NCBI RefSeq assembly: GCF_036169555.1
Contig: NZ_CP108032.1
Location: forward strand, 4,960,001-5,024,000
Reading direction: 5' to 3'
DNA from: Streptomyces sp. NBC_00306
GTDB taxonomy: Bacteria; Actinomycetota; Actinomycetes; Streptomycetales; Streptomycetaceae
Length of the DNA stretch: 64,000 nucleotides
The translations under genes were made by a program, and so were the position numbers. Below the pieces are notes generated by a model. That model had not been told where the DNA came from, ran no database searches, and saw nothing but the letters and a program-made list of their open reading frames with translations. Positions 26,079 to 34,150 of this stretch are shown piece after piece (the first letter of the stretch is position 1; each line of letters starts with the position of its first letter).

Positions 26079-27401
26079 GTGGTCGTGGTCTTCGTGCTGG
26101 TGGCGATCGCGGTGATCGCCCTGCTCGCGGGCGTGCACCGCTATGTGTGGAGCAGGCTCGTGCGCGACACGACCGCGGGCCGGGGCCGTGCACGCCGCAT
26201 CGGCACCGTTGTGATGTGGGTGCTCCCGCTGCTGTCCCTGGGCGCGCTGATGTCCGGGCGCGCCGGGGCGCCGCTGTGGCTGGAGAGCGTCCTCGCGTGG
26301 CCGGGCTATCTGTGGCTGGCGGTGCTGCTGTACCTGGTGCTGGCGCTGCTGGTGGGCGAGGTCGTACGGGCCGTGTGGCTGCGCCGGGGCTCGCCGTCGC
26401 CGGCGGAGCCGGCCGTGGCCGCGCCCGAGCCGTCGCTGCACACCGTTCCCGCGGGCGCCGCCGACGCGCCGGCACCGGAGTCCGGTACCGCCGCGCCGAA
26501 CGGCCCCGCGGCCGAGACGCCCGCAGCGCAGTCCACGAGCTCCGCGGACGAGCCCACCGGGCCCGCGCAACGGCAGGTCTCCCGGCGACTGTTCGTCTCG
26601 CGGGTCGTGGGCGGTGGAGCCGCCGCGGCCGCTCTCGGGACCGTCGGTTACGGGACGTACGGAGTACTGCGCGGCCCGCGGGTCACCCGGGTGACCGTGC
26701 CGCTGGCCAAGCTGCCCCGCGGTGTCCACGGCTTCAGGATCGCCGTCGTCAGCGACATCCACCTCGGACCCGTCCTCGGACGGGCCCACACGCAGCGCAT
26801 CGTCGACACCATCAACCGCACGTCACCCGATCTGGTCGCCGTCGTCGGCGACCTGGTGGACGGCAGCGTGGCCGACCTCGGCCCCGCCGCCGAACCGCTC
26901 GCGCAGCTCAAGGCCCGGCACGGCTCCTTCTTCGTGACCGGCAACCACGAGTACTTCTCCGGCGCCGGCGAATGGGTCGACCACGTCCGTGAACTTGGGC
27001 TGCGCCCCCTGGAGAACCAGCGCGTCGAGATCGCGGGCTTCGACCTCGCCGGGGTCAACGACGTCGCGGGCGAGAGCGAGGGCGACGGGCCGGACTTCGG
27101 CAAGGCGCTCGGCGACCGGGACCGCAGCCGCGCGTCCGTCCTCCTCGCGCACCAGCCGGTGGTCATCCACGACGCCGTCGAGCACGGCGTCGACCTCCAG
27201 CTCTCCGGCCACACCCACGGCGGTCAGCTGTGGCCCGGCAACTACCTGGCCGAGCTCGCCAATCCGACCGTCGCCGGGCTGGAGCGCTACGGCGACACGC
27301 AGCTGTACGTGACCCGGGGCGCGGGTGCCTGGGGCCCGCCGGTGCGGGTCGGGGCGCCCTCCGACATCACGGTCGTCCAGCTCGCGTCCCGGCAGGCGTA
27401 G
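26079..27401 (+). CDS. Membrane-anchored metallophosphoesterase
   Basis: 440 residues from a GTG with GAGGAG 6 nt upstream. The first 110 residues hold about three membrane helices; a Pro/Ala-rich linker follows. A further hydrophobic segment with an RR motif (SRRLFVSRVVGGGAAAAALGTVG, near residues 168-190) precedes the calcineurin-like domain. Metal-binding motifs are VVSDIHLGP, GDLVDG, GNHEYF and SGHTHGGQLW, so the catalytic set is complete. The domain probably faces outside. The substrate is unknown; homologues act on phospholipid or UDP-sugar phosphoesters. Confidence 0.88.
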   Translation: MVVVFVLVAIAVIALLAGVHRYVWSRLVRDTTAGRGRARRIGTVVMWVLPLLSLGALMSGRAGAPLWLESVLAWPGYLWLAVLLYLVLALLVGEVVRAVWLRRGSPSPAEPAVAAPEPSLHTVPAGAADAPAPESGTAAPNGPAAETPAAQSTSSADEPTGPAQRQVSRRLFVSRVVGGGAAAAALGTVGYGTYGVLRGPRVTRVTVPLAKLPRGVHGFRIAVVSDIHLGPVLGRAHTQRIVDTINRTSPDLVAVVGDLVDGSVADLGPAAEPLAQLKARHGSFFVTGNHEYFSGAGEWVDHVRELGLRPLENQRVEIAGFDLAGVNDVAGESEGDGPDFGKALGDRDRSRASVLLAHQPVVIHDAVEHGVDLQLSGHTHGGQLWPGNYLAELANPTVAGLERYGDTQLYVTRGAGAWGPPVRVGAPSDITVVQLASRQA

Positions 27402-27409
27402 CCTCCGGC

Positions 27410-29041
27410 TCAGCCGGCCCCGGCGCCCTGACCGGGTGCGCTGTCCCGGCCCGCTCCCGTCTCCTTCACGCCGACGTCCTTCGTCCCCGCCCCGGTGTAC
27501 GGCTCCACCGCCGAGCTGGGCGCGGGCGTGGCCGCCCCTGTCGCCGCCGGGAGTTCGACGTTCACCGTCAGCCCCTCGCCCGGCGCGGTCAGCACCGTCA
27601 CCGCGCCGCCGTGCGCGGTGACCACCGCCTGCACGATCGCCATGCCGAGACCGCTGCCCGGCGGCCGCCGCGACGACGCGTCGGCCTCGCCCGCGGCCCG
27701 GAAGAAGCGGTCGAAGACACGGTCCGCGTCCGCGGCCGCCATGCCCGGTCCCTCGTCCTCGACCCTCAGCCGCACGGCGCCCGGGCCGCGTCCGTCGTCC
27801 TCCTCCCGCCTCAGCTCCACCGTGACCGGCGCATCGTCCGGCGTATGGGCGCGCACATTGGCCAGCAGATTGCCGATGACCTGGCGCAGTCCCGCCTCGT
27901 CGCCCCGTACGGTCACCGACCCCTCGGCCCGCACGGTGAGCGGACGTTCCGGCTGCTGTGCCCGCAGGTCGTCCGCCGCGTCGCGCACCAGCCGGCTCAT
28001 GTCGACCGTGCACATCCGCGGCCGCGGCTGCTGATCCAGCCGGGCCAGGGTGAGCAGCTCCTCGACGAGCCGGCCCATCCGGTCCGCCTCGGCCGTCATC
28101 CGGGCGAGCGCCCGGGTCCGGTCGGCGGGTTCGCGCAGCATCCCCTTGTCGTAGAGCTGGAGATAGCCGCGGATCGCGGCGAGCGGGGTCCGCAGCTCGT
28201 GCGAGGCGTCGGCGACGAACCGGCGCAGCTGGGCGGCGCTGTGCTCGCGGGTCTCGAAGGCCGATTCCACCTGGTGGAGCATGGAGTTGAGGGCGACCCG
28301 CAGCTGTTCCGTCTCCGTGACGGGATCGCGGCCCGCGGGCACCCGACGGGTCAGATCGCCCTCCGCGATCGCCGAGGCCGTCTCCACCATGTCCTCCAGC
28401 GGCCGCAGCCGGTGCTGCGCGCCGAGCATGGTCAGCAGCGCGAGCAGCACCAACAGGAAGGTGCCGAAGGCGAGATCGAGCTTCAGCGCCTTCTTGACGC
28501 CGGAGTGCACGGCGCCCGTGTCGGTGGCCATCAGGACGATCGTGCCGTCGGCGAGGCGGGACCCGACCGCGCGGTGCGGATCGCCGCCCACCCGCACGTC
28601 GTGCACCGCGGCGGAGTCGGCGTAGGCGACCGGATCGCGGACGGCATCGGCGAGTTCGACCTGCCGACGGGTCGGCGGGATCTTCGCCAGGGCGATGGGC
28701 CGGTGCTGTGCGTCGAGGGCGACGAAGACCGTCTCCGAGCCCGGGAGCGGGCTCCGCTCGCCGTTCACCGGCGCGAACTCCTCCATGAGGGCGCTGATCG
28801 CGCTGAGCGAGTCGACCTCCTTCTGGGTGAATCCGGTGCGCTGGATGGCATTGCGGCTGCCGAGCAGTTCGTTGTCCACCCGGTCGAGCAGATAGTGCCG
28901 CATGCCCATGAGACTGACGGCGGTGGCGGCCGCTATGCCGAGGGCGAGCAGGGCGACGTTGACGATCGTGAGCTTGGCGCGCAGCGAGTGGATGCCGTGG
29001 CGCCGGGTGTGCCGGGCCCCCGCCCGCAGCAGGCGCCTCAT
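27410..29041 (-). CDS. Two-component sensor histidine kinase (OmpR partner class)
   Basis: 543 residues. An N-terminal helix (KLTIVNVALLALGIAAATAVSLM) and a second near residue 200 enclose an extracellular sensor domain. Then come a HAMP domain (MVETASAIAEGDLTRRVP), the phosphoacceptor motif DASHELRTPLAAIRGYL, the N box NLLANVRAHTP, the G1 box EDEGPGM and the G2 box GSGLGMAIV. The C-terminal 50 residues are low-complexity. It overlaps its response regulator gene by 4 bp, so the two form a system. The stimulus is unknown. The MMPL transporter gene upstream of the pair, divergently transcribed, is a plausible target. Confidence 0.93.
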   Translation of the reverse strand: MRRLLRAGARHTRRHGIHSLRAKLTIVNVALLALGIAAATAVSLMGMRHYLLDRVDNELLGSRNAIQRTGFTQKEVDSLSAISALMEEFAPVNGERSPLPGSETVFVALDAQHRPIALAKIPPTRRQVELADAVRDPVAYADSAAVHDVRVGGDPHRAVGSRLADGTIVLMATDTGAVHSGVKKALKLDLAFGTFLLVLLALLTMLGAQHRLRPLEDMVETASAIAEGDLTRRVPAGRDPVTETEQLRVALNSMLHQVESAFETREHSAAQLRRFVADASHELRTPLAAIRGYLQLYDKGMLREPADRTRALARMTAEADRMGRLVEELLTLARLDQQPRPRMCTVDMSRLVRDAADDLRAQQPERPLTVRAEGSVTVRGDEAGLRQVIGNLLANVRAHTPDDAPVTVELRREEDDGRGPGAVRLRVEDEGPGMAAADADRVFDRFFRAAGEADASSRRPPGSGLGMAIVQAVVTAHGGAVTVLTAPGEGLTVNVELPAATGAATPAPSSAVEPYTGAGTKDVGVKETGAGRDSAPGQGAGAG

Positions 29042-29724
29042 GCGAGTCCGTATCCGATGCCTCGGCGGGTGGTGATCAGTGGCGGACCGAGCGGGTCGAG
29101 CTTGCGGCGCAGATAGCTGATGTACGTCTCCACCACCGTCGATTCCGCCTGGTGCTCGTACTGCCAGACGTGGCGCAGCAGTTGGTCCTTGGGGACGATG
29201 CGGCCCCCGTTGCGGACGAGGAAGCGCAGCAGCGCGTACTCGGTGGGGGTGAGCTGCACCGAGCGGCCGGCCCGGCGTACGGCGCAGGTCGCGTCGTCCA
29301 GTTCCAGGTCCCCGTAGCGCAGCGGCGGCCGTACCGGCAGCACGTCGGCGGGCCGGGTGCGGCGCAGGACGGCGCTGATCCGGGCCACCACCTCGTCGAC
29401 GTTGAAGGGCTTGGTGATGTAGTCGTCGCCGTAGCCGAGGGCGCCCACGATCTCCGCCGGGGCGTCCCGCGCGGTGACGAAGACGACGGCCGTCTCGGGG
29501 TACCGCTCGCGCAACTCGCGTGCCAGCACCCGGCCGTCGCCGTCCGGAAGCATCACATCGAGCAGCGCCACATCGGGGCGCGTCTGTCCGGCCGACTGCC
29601 GCGCCTGCCGTACGCTTCCCGCCGTAATCACCTCAAAACGGTGGTAACGCAGTGCGATGGCGAGGACGTCGGCGATGCTCGGCTCGTCCTCGACGACCAG
29701 CACGGTCGCTCCCTCGTGGTCCAT
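29038..29724 (-). CDS. OmpR-family response regulator
   Basis: 228 residues. The receiver domain has EDEPS acidic residues, the phosphorylation site in VALLDVMLPDGDG, a conserved Thr/Ala in FVTARD and Lys in YITKPF. The C-terminal winged helix is Trans_reg_C (LTPTEYALLRFLVRNGGRIVPKDQLLRHVW...ESTVVETYISYLRRKLDP). It is translated ahead of the coupled kinase gene. Its promoter must lie in the 150-bp gap shared with the divergent MMPL gene. Confidence 0.94.
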   Translation of the reverse strand: MDHEGATVLVVEDEPSIADVLAIALRYHRFEVITAGSVRQARQSAGQTRPDVALLDVMLPDGDGRVLARELRERYPETAVVFVTARDAPAEIVGALGYGDDYITKPFNVDEVVARISAVLRRTRPADVLPVRPPLRYGDLELDDATCAVRRAGRSVQLTPTEYALLRFLVRNGGRIVPKDQLLRHVWQYEHQAESTVVETYISYLRRKLDPLGPPLITTRRGIGYGLA

Positions 29725-29874
29725 GACCTCAGTATCGGCGCGAACCCCGTGCGGGGGGCGGGCCGCTGTCTTGGAGTTCCTTGAGAGTCATGGCCGCGCC
29801 GCACCACGGACCGGGTCCGCGGTCGATTCTGAAGTCCGGCCCGGGGGAGACGGATCGACGAAGGGGCAGAGATC

Positions 29875-32355
29875 GTGGCGGCATTGGCGCGGTGGTGCTA
29901 CCGGCACCGGCTGGTGGTCGTGGTGCTGTGGGTGGGGTTGCTGTTCGGCCTGGGGGCGGCCGGCAGCACGGCGGGCACCGACTACTCGGACAACTTCAGC
30001 CTCCCGGACACCGACTCCAAGCAGGCACTCGACCTGATGGTCGAGGCCTTCCCGCAGCGCTCCGGCGACCCCAACACCGTGGTGTGGCGGGTCTCCGAGG
30101 GTTCGGTGCGCGATGCGGCGGTACGGGAGCGGCTCGACCCCGCGCTCAAGGAGATCGCGGGCATGAAGGGGGTCGGCGAGGTCGCCAGCCCCTACACCGG
30201 GGCGGGCGCGGCCCAGATCAGCGAGGACGGGCGCACGGCCTACGCGCAGGTGACCTTCGCCGAACAGGCCAACGCCGTACCGAAGGAGCTGGTCCAGGAC
30301 GTCGTCGACACCGCGGGCGAGGCCCGCCGGGACGGCCTCCAGGTCGAACTCGGCGGGCAGGCGATCACCCGGATCCAGGAACCGCCGACCGGCACGGCCG
30401 AACTCGTCGGCCTCGGCGCCGCGGCGATCGTCCTGTTCCTCGCTTTCGGCTCGCTCTTCGCGATGTCCCTCCCGCTGGTCGTGGCCGTGTTCGGCGTCGG
30501 CACCGGAATGCTGTCGACGACGCTGCTCAGCCATGTCACGGACGTACCCGAAGTGGCGCCGCTGCTCGGCTCGTTGATCGGCCTCGGGGTCGGCATCGAC
30601 TACGCCCTGTTCATCGTCACGCGCCACCGCAAGGGTGTGCTGCGGGGTATGGACCCCGAGGAAGCGGCGGTCACCGCGCTCAACACCTCCGGCCGCGCGG
30701 TGCTGTTCGCGGGCGGCACGGTCTGCATCGCGCTCGCCGGCATGCTCGTGATGAACATGCGCTTTCTCGACGGCGTCGTGATCGCCACCTCACTCACGGT
30801 CGTCCTCAGCGTGCTGGCGGCCGTGACGCTGCTGCCGGCCCTGCTCGGCGTGCTGGGCGAGCGGGTGCTGAGCCGGCGGCAGCGCCGGCGGCTCGCGGCC
30901 GAGGGTCCCGAGCCGGTCGAGGCCCGCGGCGCGGCCGCCCGCTGGTCCATGTCCGTGCAGAAGCGCCCGAAGTCCATCGCGCTGGTCGCGGTCGTCGTGA
31001 TGGCCGCGCTCGCCGTTCCGGTGCTGTCGCTCCGCCTCGGCGCGACCGACCAGGGCAACCACCAGGAGGACACCACCACGCGCGAGGCGTACGACCTGCT
31101 GGCCGAGGGCTTCGGCCCCGGCTTCAACGGGCCGCTCCAACTGGTGGCCGAGGACGCCGGACCGGCCGCGGTCCAGGCGCTCGTGGAACGGGTGCGCGCC
31201 ACGGAGGGGGTCGCCCAGGTGGCCGCGATGCCCTCCCCGCCCGGCTCCGACGTGACGGTGATCAACGTCGTACCGACGACCTCACCGCAGTCCGAGGCGA
31301 CGGACCGGCTGATCGACACCTTGCGCGACGAGGTCGTCCCGCAGTCCGGCGAGACGGTCCATGTCGGCGGAGTCACCGCGGTCTTCAAGGACTTCGCGGC
31401 CGTGACCGGCGACCGGCTGCCCTACTTCATCGGGGCGATCATCGCGCTGGGCTTCCTGCTGCTGCTCATCGCTTTCCGCTCCCTGGTCGTCCCGCTCACC
31501 GCCGCCGTGATGAACCTGATCGCGGCCGCCGCGTCCTTCGGCGTCCTGGTCGCCGTCTTCCAGTGGGGCTGGGGAGCGGAGGCTCTCGGCGTCGGCAAGG
31601 AGGGCCCGATCACCGCGTTCCTGCCGGTCATCATGCTGTCCCTGCTCTTCGGCCTCTCGATGGACTACCAGGTGTTCCTGGTCAGCCGGATGCACGAGGA
31701 ATGGGTGCACACGAAGGACAACGCACGGGCCGTCCGGGTCGGTCTCGCCGAGACCAGCCGGGTCATCAACTGCGCCGCCCTGATCATGATCTGCGTCTTC
31801 AGCGCCTTCGTCCTCAGCGGCGACATGGAGGGCGCCATGGCCGGCATCGGGCTGGCGGCGGCCGTGGCCCTGGACGCTTTCATCCTGCGCACCGCGCTGG
31901 TACCGGCCGCGATGCATCTGCTCGGGCGCTCCAACTGGTGGCTGCCCGCGGGCCTGGAGAAGCGGCTGCCCCATCTCGCGGTGGAACCCAAGGAAGAGGC
32001 TCAGGAGCCCGGCCCGGTCCACGCGGACGGCCGGGAGACGGAATCCGCCGTGCCCGGTCCCCGAGTCGGGGCGCCGGTCGAGGAGTCCGGGTCGGTCGTG
32101 TACGGATTCGTCCGTGCACCGGACGGCGAAGCCGTCGCGGACGTGGTGCTCACCCTCGTCTCGACGGGAGGACGCCAGGTCGACCGGGTCACGTCCCTGG
32201 CCGACGGCTCGTACATCCTGTCCGCGCCGTCGGGCGGCGCCTACCTGCTGGCCGTGACCGCGGGTGCGCACGAACCCTGGGCGCGCCACATCATGATCGG
32301 CGGCGATGCGCTGGTCCACGACGTGGTGCTGACGGAGGTGGGCGCGAGCCGCTGA
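29875..32355 (+). CDS. MMPL/RND-family transporter with a C-terminal carboxypeptidase-regulatory-like domain
   Basis: 826 residues from a GTG with AAGGGG 8 nt upstream. Two halves of six membrane helices, each after a large extracellular loop, as in mycobacterial MmpL proteins. The proton-relay region GLGVGIDYALFIVTRHRKG and its counterpart GLSMDYQVFLVSRMHEEW carry the Asp-Tyr pairs. After residue 735 an extra domain starts (GSVVYGFVRAPDGEAVADVVLTL...DGSYILSAPSGGAYLLAV). It looks like a beta-sandwich carboxypeptidase regulatory-like unit. Lipid or glycolipid export is usual for the family. It is divergent from the two-component genes and ends at a terminator shared with a TetR gene. Confidence 0.9.
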   Translation: MAALARWCYRHRLVVVVLWVGLLFGLGAAGSTAGTDYSDNFSLPDTDSKQALDLMVEAFPQRSGDPNTVVWRVSEGSVRDAAVRERLDPALKEIAGMKGVGEVASPYTGAGAAQISEDGRTAYAQVTFAEQANAVPKELVQDVVDTAGEARRDGLQVELGGQAITRIQEPPTGTAELVGLGAAAIVLFLAFGSLFAMSLPLVVAVFGVGTGMLSTTLLSHVTDVPEVAPLLGSLIGLGVGIDYALFIVTRHRKGVLRGMDPEEAAVTALNTSGRAVLFAGGTVCIALAGMLVMNMRFLDGVVIATSLTVVLSVLAAVTLLPALLGVLGERVLSRRQRRRLAAEGPEPVEARGAAARWSMSVQKRPKSIALVAVVVMAALAVPVLSLRLGATDQGNHQEDTTTREAYDLLAEGFGPGFNGPLQLVAEDAGPAAVQALVERVRATEGVAQVAAMPSPPGSDVTVINVVPTTSPQSEATDRLIDTLRDEVVPQSGETVHVGGVTAVFKDFAAVTGDRLPYFIGAIIALGFLLLLIAFRSLVVPLTAAVMNLIAAAASFGVLVAVFQWGWGAEALGVGKEGPITAFLPVIMLSLLFGLSMDYQVFLVSRMHEEWVHTKDNARAVRVGLAETSRVINCAALIMICVFSAFVLSGDMEGAMAGIGLAAAVALDAFILRTALVPAAMHLLGRSNWWLPAGLEKRLPHLAVEPKEEAQEPGPVHADGRETESAVPGPRVGAPVEESGSVVYGFVRAPDGEAVADVVLTLVSTGGRQVDRVTSLADGSYILSAPSGGAYLLAVTAGAHEPWARHIMIGGDALVHDVVLTEVGASR

Positions 32356-32385
32356 GGCGGGCCCCGGCTCCACGCCCGGCGGTCG

Positions 32386-32419
32386 GGTGAACACCCCGGC
32401 TCCGGCCGGGGTGTTCGCC
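32386..32419. terminator. Bidirectional hairpin terminator between MMPL and TetR genes
   Basis: GAACACCCCGGC (32389-32400) pairs perfectly with 32405-32416 across a TCCG loop. The stem extends three more pairs with one G-U. It lies 34 bp after the MMPL stop and 8 bp from the convergent TetR stop. Confidence 0.8.
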
Positions 32420-32426
32420 GCTCGCG

Positions 32427-33128
32427 CTACCGCTTGCGGGCGGCGACCGTCTCCGCCATCCCCGGCAGGAAGTCCGTGAGCAGCTCGTGCACCTCCCGTA
32501 CGAGGGGCCGCAGCACCCGGAAGCGGGCGAGCGCGACACCACGGGTGGTGAGCCGGGCCCCGCGTTCGGCCAGCCGTCGGCTGCGCTCGCGGCCCTCGGA
32601 ACGGTCGAAGACCCAGTACAGGACCAGGCCCATCTGCGACAGCCACATCAACTCGGGCAGGATGTCGACCAGGTCGTCGGCCACCTTCGCCTTCGACCCG
32701 GCGAGCACATCGCGGTGGACCGCGATGGCCGACTCCCGCGCATGCTCCGACTCGGGGGAGAAGGGGCTCAGTGGGCTCTCCGGGTCGGCGGCGTTCTTGA
32801 AGAACTGCGCGGCGAACTCGTGGTACGGCGCCGCGATGTCCAGCCAGGCGGTGAGCACCCCCGCGAGCCGGGCCTCCAGATCGGTCTCGTTGTCCAGCAC
32901 GGGCCGGACCGCCGCCTGGTGCTCGGCCGCGATCCGGTCGTAGAACCCCTGGACGAGGTGCTCCTTGGAGGAGAAGTAGTAGTACGCGTTCCCCACGGAG
33001 ACCCCGGCCTCCTTGGCGATGGCCCGCATGGTCGTCTTGTCGTAACCGCGCTCCTGGAAGAGCCGGAGCGCGGTTTCGAGGATGAGCGTGCGGGTCTGCT
33101 CGCTCTTGGGGGCCTTCACTTCAGTCAC
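32427..33128 (-). CDS. TetR/AcrR-family transcriptional regulator
   Basis: 233 residues from the GTG at 33128. The N-terminal helix-turn-helix is TRTLILETALRLFQERGYDKTTMRAIAKEAGVSVGNAYYYFSSKEHLVQGFYD. The C-terminal ligand domain is of unknown specificity. The frame extends upstream to 33506 without a start signal. TAGGCT lies 8 nt before the GTG, so the gene may also have its own leaderless promoter. It is the last gene of a three-gene minus-strand row headed by two 14-bp palindromes near 34 kb, which are its probable operators. Confidence 0.9.
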   Translation of the reverse strand: MTEVKAPKSEQTRTLILETALRLFQERGYDKTTMRAIAKEAGVSVGNAYYYFSSKEHLVQGFYDRIAAEHQAAVRPVLDNETDLEARLAGVLTAWLDIAAPYHEFAAQFFKNAADPESPLSPFSPESEHARESAIAVHRDVLAGSKAKVADDLVDILPELMWLSQMGLVLYWVFDRSEGRERSRRLAERGARLTTRGVALARFRVLRPLVREVHELLTDFLPGMAETVAARKR

Positions 33129-33139
33129 GGTGTCCGAGC

Positions 33140-33550
33140 CTAACCGGGGACGGAGCACCGGTCGTCGCAGGCCTGCGTACCGGAGGGTGTGCCCGAGGCG
33201 GTGGCCTCGCGGTACTTGGCCGCGGCGAGCATCGTGACGCGGACGAAGGGGGCGCCGGCCGGAGTGGCCAGCCAGTGGGCCTTCGGCCGGTGCTCGGCCA
33301 GTGCCCACAGGCACACGATCCAGGCACCGGCCCCCGTGAAGACCTGCCCCCGGTCTCCCAGGACGGTGATCTCCCGGCGGGTGCGCTCGTGGTCGAGCCG
33401 CGGGTACCGGCGCCGGGCCTCGTGCGACCCGGCGGGCACCAGGTCCAGCGGTACGAGCTGGCGCTGGCGCTGGAGCCAGTGCCGCAGATGGACGCAGAGG
33501 GAGCACTGGGCGTCGTACAGGACGGTCAGTCTCCGGACCGGGACCCCCAT
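33140..33550 (-). CDS. DCC-family thiol-disulfide oxidoreductase-like protein
   Basis: 136 residues. The N-terminus LTVLYDAQCSLCVHLRHWL holds the DxxCxxC motif that defines the DCC (DUF393) family, a thioredoxin-like group. The rest is typical of the family (SHEARRRYPRL, GDRGQVFTGAGAWIVCLWAL). The redox partner is unknown. Its ATG (33550) lies 5 bp after the stop of the upstream membrane-protein gene, so the two are one operon, followed by the TetR gene. A longer frame to 33592 overlaps the upstream gene and is less likely. Confidence 0.85.
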   Translation of the reverse strand: MGVPVRRLTVLYDAQCSLCVHLRHWLQRQRQLVPLDLVPAGSHEARRRYPRLDHERTRREITVLGDRGQVFTGAGAWIVCLWALAEHRPKAHWLATPAGAPFVRVTMLAAAKYREATASGTPSGTQACDDRCSVPG

Positions 33551-33555
33551 GGCAC

Positions 33556-33999
33556 TCACGCTCCGGCGGGACCGGCGGCGGGTGCGGCCCACGGCCCCTT
33601 GTCGGCGGGACCGGTCCAGCCCTGCGGCGGCACCGGCGGCACCTGCTCGCGCTCCATGATCCCGCGCCGGCGGATCTTGTTGAGGACGTAGACGTTTCCG
33701 AGGTGCATCACGCCGAGGACGAGGAGGACGACGCCGATCTTCACCGAGAGCGCCTCGAAGAGTCCGCGGGCGTCGGCCACCGCGTCGGCGGCCTTGAGGT
33801 AGAGGGCGACGAAGCCCAGGTTCACCAGATAGAAGCCGACCACCAGCAGGTGGTTCACGGCATCGGCGAGCTTCTCGTTCCCGTGCAGTACGTCGGCCAG
33901 GAAGATCCGTCCGTTCCGGCTCAGTGTGCGGGCCACCCAGACGGTGAGCGCGACGCTGATCAGCAGATAGACGATGTACGCGACAACAGTGAGGTCCAT
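33556..33999 (-). CDS. Conserved membrane protein of unknown function
   Basis: 147 residues. Three membrane helices: VVAYIVYLLISVALTVWVARTL, VNHLLVVGFYLVNLGFVALYL and LSVKIGVVLLVLGVMHLGNVYVL. They are followed by a charged, Pro-rich cytoplasmic tail (IRRRGIMEREQVPPVPPQGWTG). No known family was recognised with certainty. The ATG has a strong AAGGAGG site that directly abuts a 14-bp palindrome in the leader. It heads the operon with the DCC protein and the TetR regulator, so it is the likely main target of that regulator. Confidence 0.85.
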   Translation of the reverse strand: MDLTVVAYIVYLLISVALTVWVARTLSRNGRIFLADVLHGNEKLADAVNHLLVVGFYLVNLGFVALYLKAADAVADARGLFEALSVKIGVVLLVLGVMHLGNVYVLNKIRRRGIMEREQVPPVPPQGWTGPADKGPWAAPAAGPAGA

Positions 34000-34011
34000 C
34001 CCCACCCCTCC

Positions 34012-34025
34012 TTGAACGTGTTCAA
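34012..34025 (-). promoter_or_regulatory. Proximal 14-bp operator in the leader, abutting the Shine-Dalgarno site
   Basis: TTGAACGTGTTCAA (+ strand) is a perfect palindrome of the form TNNAACNNGTTNNA. It lies about 11-24 nt after the predicted transcription start, and the AAGGAGG ribosome binding site begins within its last bases. Its near-copy is 46 bp upstream. A TetR-family dimer is the likely ligand. Confidence 0.8.
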
Positions 34026-34042
34026 AAGGCTGGACAGGAAGG

Positions 34043-34071
34043 ACTGTAGACCTGTTTTTGAACATGTTCAA
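34043..34071 (-). promoter_or_regulatory. Sigma-70-type promoter with distal operator over the -35 box
   Basis: On the minus strand, TTGAAC (34071-34066) is followed after exactly 17 nt by TACAGT (34048-34043). The palindrome TTGAACATGTTCAA (34058-34071) contains the whole -35 box. A repressor bound there would block RNA polymerase directly. This promoter drives the membrane protein, DCC protein and TetR genes. Confidence 0.8.
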
Positions 34072-34150
34072 GCGAGTTCGCGGTGCCGTCGGGGACGTAC
34101 CTCCGGCGTAGGTGTCGCCCCGGCGCGGTCCGACCCGCCACACTGTCCGG

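Noticed and set aside
32427-34071. Naming the TetR protein KstR because the palindromes fit TNNAACNNGTTNNA
   Set aside because: Operator resemblance is not enough. There are no steroid or cholesterol genes nearby and the ligand domain was not identifiable by eye.
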